Origin: Lachnospiraceae bacterium | Lineage (GTDB): Bacteria; Bacillota; Clostridia; Lachnospirales; Lachnospiraceae | Reading direction: 5' to 3' | DNA: 64,000 nucleotides | Assembly: GCA_017518735.1 (NCBI GenBank) | Contig: JAFWTY010000026.1 | Location: 62,001-126,000 of the forward strand | In this document: one piece after another, positions 60,212-64,000 of the stretch | How positions within the stretch are numbered: position 1 is the stretch's first letter | How the letters are laid out: each line of letters opens with the position of its first letter | The notes under the pieces: generated by a model | The model's input: the letters and a program-made list of their open reading frames with translations, nothing else | The model's database searches: none | Told to the model about the DNA's origin: nothing | Made by a program: the position numbers and the translations under genes

Positions 60212-62086
60212 GTGGAAAAAAGAGGAAGCAGCCTCGGTATCGTTTTTGTACTGATTATGGTGCTCCTGATCGTGGGCATCGTGATCGGGAACATGAACTT
60301 CAAGGAAAACACGTATACCAAAGGCAGATTTGAAAAAGACCTTAGTGAGAAAACGGTCGTGTCCGTAAAGGTTAACCAGTTGCAGAACTCAAACGCCGGT
60401 TCCGTGACGGTTGAAAAGACCTCGGGCAAGGAAGAAACCCTGTATGTGACGGACGTAACCGAAACGGTCGAGTATTTAAGAGAAAAAGGACTGGATCCGA
60501 TTGTTGAGCCTGTGCCCAAGGAGAATTGGTTTTTGAACCATATGCTCCCCATGCTGGTGGTGGCATTTATCTGTATCCTGTTCTTCATAGTAATGATCAA
60601 TGCCCAGAATGCGGCAATGAACAGCGGCCCGACTTCGAAGATGATGAACTTCGGAAAGAGCCGTGCAAAAATGATCAAGGAGAACAAGTACCGCTTAACG
60701 GATGTTGCGGGCTTGAAAGAAGAAAAATCGGATTTGGAAGAGATCATTCTCTTCTTAAAGAACCCGGAAGACTTTACCAAGGTCGGTGCCAGAATTCCGA
60801 AGGGTGTGCTCCTTGAGGGTCCTCCGGGAACCGGTAAGACCCTCCTGGCAAAAGCAATTGCCGGCGAGGCGGGAGTTCCGTTCTACAGCATTTCCGGTTC
60901 GGATTTCGTAGAAATGTATGTCGGTGTCGGCGCGTCCCGTGTGCGTGATCTTTTTGAGGAAGCAAGTGTACACAAGCCCTGCATCATCTTTATTGACGAG
61001 ATTGATGCCGTGGCCAGAAGAAGAGGAACCGGATTAGGCGGCGGTCATGATGAGAAAGAGCAGACTTTGAACCAGCTCCTTGTCGAGATGGACGGCTTTA
61101 CCGAAAATGCCGGAATCATCGTGCTTGCAGCGACCAACCGTGTGGATATCCTCGATCCCGCCATCCTTCGTCCCGGACGTTTTGACCGCAAGATTATGAT
61201 CGGAAGACCGGATGTAACGGGCAGAGAAGAGATTTTGACAGTTCATTCCAAGAACAAGCCGCTCAGCGACGAAGTGGACTTAAAGCAGATTGCGCAGACG
61301 ACGGCAGGCTTCTCCGGCGCGGATCTGGAGAACCTCTTAAACGAAGCTGCAATCCTTGCGGCAAAACAAAAGAGAGCCTTTATCATTCAGGAAGACATCA
61401 ATACGTCCATGATCAAGGTCGGTATCGGTACGGAGAAGAAGAGCCGTATCGTCAGTGCAGAGGAGAAAAAAATCACTGCCTACCACGAATCCGGTCATGC
61501 GATTCTCTTCCATGTTTTGCCGGATATGGACCCTGTCTATGCGGTTTCTATCATTCCGACCGGCGGAACGGCAGCAGGTTATACCATGCCGCTTCCCGAA
61601 AACGACAACATGTTCCACAGCAAGGACGAAATGCTTCAGGAAATCATGGTTTCCCTGGGTGGTCGTATTGCGGAGGAAATCATTTTTGGAAAACTCTATA
61701 CCGGAGCAAGCCAGGATATTAAGAGCGCTACGACGACTGCCAGAAACATGGTTACCCGCTACGGTATGAGTGAAAAACTCGGCATGATCAACTACGATGC
61801 GGACGGCGATGAGGTATTCATCGGCCGCGATCTTGCAAAGAACCGCCCGTACAGCGACAAGACTGCAAGTGAAATCGATGAGGAAGTTAAGAAGATTATC
61901 GATGAATGCTACAAGAAGGCAACCGAGATCATCAAAGAAAACATCGATGTACTGCATAAATCCGCTGCTTTGCTGATTGAGAAAGAGAAAATTACACGCG
62001 ATGAGTTCGAAGCCCTCTTTAACGAGGACAAAACAGAGGCAGAACCTGCTTTGGAAAGCGAGACGGGTGCTGAGGTGACAGAATAA
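60212..62086 (+). CDS. ftsH: ATP-dependent zinc metalloprotease FtsH
   Basis: 624 residues from a GTG at 60212 with GGAAGGAA seven bases upstream. Helix 1 near 8-28, a small external domain, helix 2 near 108-128. AAA+ module: Walker A GPPGTGKT (203-210), Walker [10 protein letters not shown], pore loop FVEMYVG and the second region of homology ([21 protein letters not shown]). The zinc protease motif is HESGH (425-429). It degrades membrane proteins and some regulators. Ends in a Glu/Thr-rich tail. Confidence 0.96.
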   Translation: MEKRGSSLGIVFVLIMVLLIVGIVIGNMNFKENTYTKGRFEKDLSEKTVVSVKVNQLQNSNAGSVTVEKTSGKEETLYVTDVTETVEYLREKGLDPIVEPVPKENWFLNHMLPMLVVAFICILFFIVMINAQNAAMNSGPTSKMMNFGKSRAKMIKENKYRLTDVAGLKEEKSDLEEIILFLKNPEDFTKVGARIPKGVLLEGPPGTGKTLLAKAIAGEAGVPFYSISGSDFVEMYVGVGASRVRDLFEEASVHKPCIIFIDEIDAVARRRGTGLGGGHDEKEQTLNQLLVEMDGFTENAGIIVLAATNRVDILDPAILRPGRFDRKIMIGRPDVTGREEILTVHSKNKPLSDEVDLKQIAQTTAGFSGADLENLLNEAAILAAKQKRAFIIQEDINTSMIKVGIGTEKKSRIVSAEEKKITAYHESGHAILFHVLPDMDPVYAVSIIPTGGTAAGYTMPLPENDNMFHSKDEMLQEIMVSLGGRIAEEIIFGKLYTGASQDIKSATTTARNMVTRYGMSEKLGMINYDADGDEVFIGRDLAKNRPYSDKTASEIDEEVKKIIDECYKKATEIIKENIDVLHKSAALLIEKEKITRDEFEALFNEDKTEAEPALESETGAEVTE

Positions 62087-62320
62087 TATACAATCTGCAC
62101 AACGAACTTGCGAAACTTTTATGAATTTTGTGTATTCTTTCCGTTGAAAAAGGGGTTGCACGTTGCTATACTTCTTCTTGTAACCCCCCAATACATTATA
62201 GTTTTTTGCTATACCCCATAAGAAGAAATACCTTCTCTAAAAAGGACAGTCTAACGGCTGTTCTTTTTACTTTGTATGCCCCGCATACAAAGTAAACTTT
62301 ATGTGCACTCGCGCGTAATG
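62087..62320. other. Gene-free region after ftsH with palindromes
   Basis: No gene is seen. GGGGTT (about 62153) and AACCCC (about 62182) can pair. A bidirectional terminator-like hairpin AAAAAGGACAG / CTGTTCTTTTT lies at 62239-62268. A perfect 11-bp palindrome ACTTTGTATGC / GCATACAAAGT with a 3-base loop follows at 62269-62293. Confidence 0.65.
62239..62268 (+). terminator. Bidirectional terminator hairpin after ftsH
   Basis: AAAAAGGACAG (62239-62249) and CTGTTCTTTTT (62258-62268), one G-U pair, eight-base loop. The flanking A and T runs allow it to stop transcripts from both sides. Confidence 0.7.
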
Positions 62321-62530
62321 TAAATGTTGCTTCGCAACCGCGCTCGGCACAGCGCGTTCGGTTCGGCTGCGCCTCGCTCACGCGATATAATAATTGCTGC
62401 GTCATAACCGCGCTCGGCACAACACGTTCGGTTCGGCTGCACCTCGCTCACGCGATATAATAAATGTTGCTTCGCAATCGCGCTCGGCACAACACGTCCG
62501 GTTCGGCTGCGCCTCGCTCACGCGATATTT
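62321..62530. repeat. Three tandem 70-bp repeats
   Basis: Units 62321-62390, 62391-62460 and 62461-62530 have exactly equal length and differ at few positions; each carries CGCTCGGCACA, GTTCGGCTGC and CTCGCTCACGCGATAT. Units 1 and 3 start with the palindrome TTGCTTCGCAA, which is changed in unit 2 (TTGCTGCGTCATAA). GC is high in the core and AT-rich at the joints. No coding role is evident; frames on the minus strand are an effect of the repeat. Confidence 0.9.
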
Positions 62531-62558
62531 GTCTTAACTCATTCTCTTGTTATATTTC

Positions 62559-62587
62559 TTGAAAACCCCCACAAAATATAGTATGAT
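62559..62587 (+). promoter_or_regulatory. Promoter of the GH13 gene
   Basis: TTGAAA (62559-62564), a 17-base spacer and TATGAT (62582-62587), 36 bases before the GTG start. Confidence 0.8.
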
Positions 62588-62623
62588 ATATCTGTATGAC
62601 CGCAAGTGATTGGGAGGATTGTC

Positions 62624-64000
62624 GTGAACATTGCGCAGAGCATCGAAATTGAAAAAAGAATGCACTATATCGCAGGCATGCGCCCGATTCTTAATAAGAG
62701 TGCCCTTTTTTCCGATACCACTTCGGACTTTGTGACACCGGTAGAACCGAATCCCGGCGATAAACTCACGATTCGCTTCCGCTCCGGCAAGAACAATGTG
62801 GACCTCGTCAACGTGATTTTAAAGGGCGAGGCGGTCACTATGAAAAAATGCGACAGCGACGATTACTTTGATTATTACAGCTGTGAAATCGATGTTACCG
62901 AAGAGGTCATCGAATACTATTTTGAAATAAAAGTCGGCAAAATCTGTTTTTTCTATAATGCCAAAGGCATCACAAGGGAATTGCAGGACTATTACATGTT
63001 CCGCATCATTCCCGGCTTCCACACACCGAAATGGGCAAGAGGAGCGGTTATGTACCAGATTTACGTGGACCGTTTTTACAACGGAGATTCCACCAATGAC
63101 GTGGAGTCCCGTGAATATATGTATCTGGGCGACTATTCCGAACGTGTAACCGACTGGAATAAATATCCCGCACAGATGGGCGTACGTGAATTCTACGGCG
63201 GCGATTTGCAGGGCGTTCTCGACAAGATGGACTATTTGCAGGATCTTGGCGTGGAAGTCATCTATTTCAACCCCCTCTTTGTTTCTCCGTCCAACCATAA
63301 GTACGATATTCAGGATTACGACTACATCGATCCCCATATCGGTAAAATTGTGGACGACAGAGGAGAACTTTTGGAGGGAGACCAAAGAGAAAACCGTTTT
63401 GCTACCAAATACATCAACCGCGTAACCAACAAGGCAAACCTGGAAGCTTCGAATGAACTTTTTGCCAAGGTGGTTGAAGAAGCACATAAACGCGGAATCC
63501 GTGTCATCTTAGACGGCGTTTTCAATCATTGCGGTTCCTTCAACAAGTGGCTCGACAGGGAAAGAATCTACGAAGAGGCCCAGGGTTATGAGAAGGGTGC
63601 CTATGTATCGAAAGACAGCCCTTATCATGATTATTTCCGCTTCTATCAGGACTGCTGGCCTTACAACCATACCTATGACGGCTGGTGGGGCCATGAGACC
63701 TTACCGAAATTGAATTACGAAGGAAGCAAAGAACTTTACGACTATATCTTATATATCGGCAAAAAATGGGTATCCGCACCGTACAACGCGGATGGCTGGA
63801 GGCTCGACGTGGCCGCAGACCTCGGTCACTCTCCGGAATTCAACCATCAGTTCTGGAAAGATTTCAGAAAGGCCGTAAAAGAGGCCAACCCCAATGCCAT
63901 CATTTTGGCGGAGCACTATGGTACGCCAAAAGAGTGGTTAAAGGGTGATGAGTGGGATACGGTTATGAACTACGACGCATTCATGGAGCCTGTGACGTGG
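62624..64000 (+). CDS. GH13 alpha-glucosidase/neopullulanase-type enzyme (3' end cut by window)
   Basis: 459 codons from a GTG at 62624 with GGGAGG six bases upstream. Residues 1-135 form an N-terminal beta domain of the CBM34 kind. The GH13 barrel starts near RGAVMYQIYVDRFYNGD. Conserved regions are seen: ILDGVFNHCG (region I), GWRLDVAADLGHS with the nucleophile Asp (region II), and IILAEHYG with the general acid Glu (region III). The loop GYEKGAYVSKDSPYHDYFRF is typical of neopullulanase/cyclomaltodextrinase (GH13_20). No signal peptide, so it should act on imported maltodextrins. Region IV lies close to or beyond the window end. Confidence 0.92.
   Translation, partial: MNIAQSIEIEKRMHYIAGMRPILNKSALFSDTTSDFVTPVEPNPGDKLTIRFRSGKNNVDLVNVILKGEAVTMKKCDSDDYFDYYSCEIDVTEEVIEYYFEIKVGKICFFYNAKGITRELQDYYMFRIIPGFHTPKWARGAVMYQIYVDRFYNGDSTNDVESREYMYLGDYSERVTDWNKYPAQMGVREFYGGDLQGVLDKMDYLQDLGVEVIYFNPLFVSPSNHKYDIQDYDYIDPHIGKIVDDRGELLEGDQRENRFATKYINRVTNKANLEASNELFAKVVEEAHKRGIRVILDGVFNHCGSFNKWLDRERIYEEAQGYEKGAYVSKDSPYHDYFRFYQDCWPYNHTYDGWWGHETLPKLNYEGSKELYDYILYIGKKWVSAPYNADGWRLDVAADLGHSPEFNHQFWKDFRKAVKEANPNAIILAEHYGTPKEWLKGDEWDTVMNYDAFMEPVTW

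Noticed and set aside
59932..60780. 282-codon minus-strand frame
   Set aside because: Overlaps hpt and ftsH, both certain, and has no recognisable start signal.
61337..62191. 284-codon open frame on the minus strand
   Set aside because: Opposite the ftsH protease domain; composition effect only.
62299..62490. Minus-strand open frames starting MPSA...LLYRVSE
   Set aside because: They are translations of the 70-bp repeats; the repeated start and lack of ribosome sites show they are not genes.
62321..62530. Possible CRISPR array
   Set aside because: The 70-bp units are contiguous and similar along their whole length; there are no unique spacers and no cas genes.
1..64000. tRNA or rRNA genes
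   Set aside because: No cloverleaf or rRNA-like stretch was noticed by eye; a covariance search was not possible.

Overview
The window looks like chromosomal DNA of a Gram-positive, low-to-mid-GC member of the Clostridia, most likely a Lachnospiraceae gut or rumen commensal. This is inferred from AGGAGG-type ribosome binding sites, TTGACA/TATAAT promoters, U-run terminators, a T-box leader, and the gene families present (YhaM, RqcP, a DivIC-type protein, split MetH, Fur-type regulator, MBOAT/SGNH pair). No tRNA, rRNA, CRISPR array or intact insertion sequence was seen. Gene density is high and most genes lie on the + strand.

Layout. 1-2678 (minus): a cut response regulator and mutS2. 2765-6550: a protease-dead HtrA homologue, YhaM and RlmD. 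6551-7415: a decayed Cache-GGDEF gene. 7471-11257: a GntR-controlled ABC exporter with its operator, a CPBP protease and a 23-residue membrane peptide. 11271-12392: a shortened GH32 fructosidase. 12447-13322: a two-gene membrane protein unit. 13378-16319: larB, larC (with a very His-rich insert) and a hypothetical gene. 16384-26983: one long tight gene run that starts at a promoter framed by two Fur/Zur-like boxes and holds zinc uptake genes, the likely Zur, mnmA, metF and a split cobalamin-dependent methionine synthase. 27002-29536: PadR/DUF1700/DUF4097 unit behind four 14-15 bp iterons. 29591-34140: an SCP2 protein with a histone-H1-like tail, a chemoreceptor, a lone FakA C-terminal-domain protein, thiamine pyrophosphokinase and a C-terminally short MocR regulator. 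34128-35387 (minus): transglutaminase-like lipoprotein.

36440-40894 is a T-box-controlled pair: a LeuA homologue that has lost its metal-binding active site, and a fusion of a TIM-barrel (xylose-isomerase-like) domain to an acyl-CoA ligase. This is the best candidate in the window for an undescribed metabolic system. 40895-44737 is an MBOAT/SGNH O-acylation pair overlapping cca.

44780-62086 follows the conserved hup-rqcP-...-divIC-...-tilS-hpt-ftsH order, but yabP, yabQ and spoIIE are absent, which fits a non-sporulating lineage. About 10 kb of accessory DNA lies between divIC and tilS: gene remnants, a membrane-anchored alpha/beta hydrolase, three very large cytosolic proline-rich/coiled-coil proteins (the first two being one reading frame split by an in-frame TAG), and a lipoprotein serpin. 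A perfect 24-nt direct repeat marks 46094 and 54883. 62087-62623 carries no gene but holds palindromes and three exact-period 70-bp tandem repeats. The window ends inside a GH13 alpha-glucosidase/neopullulanase-type gene.
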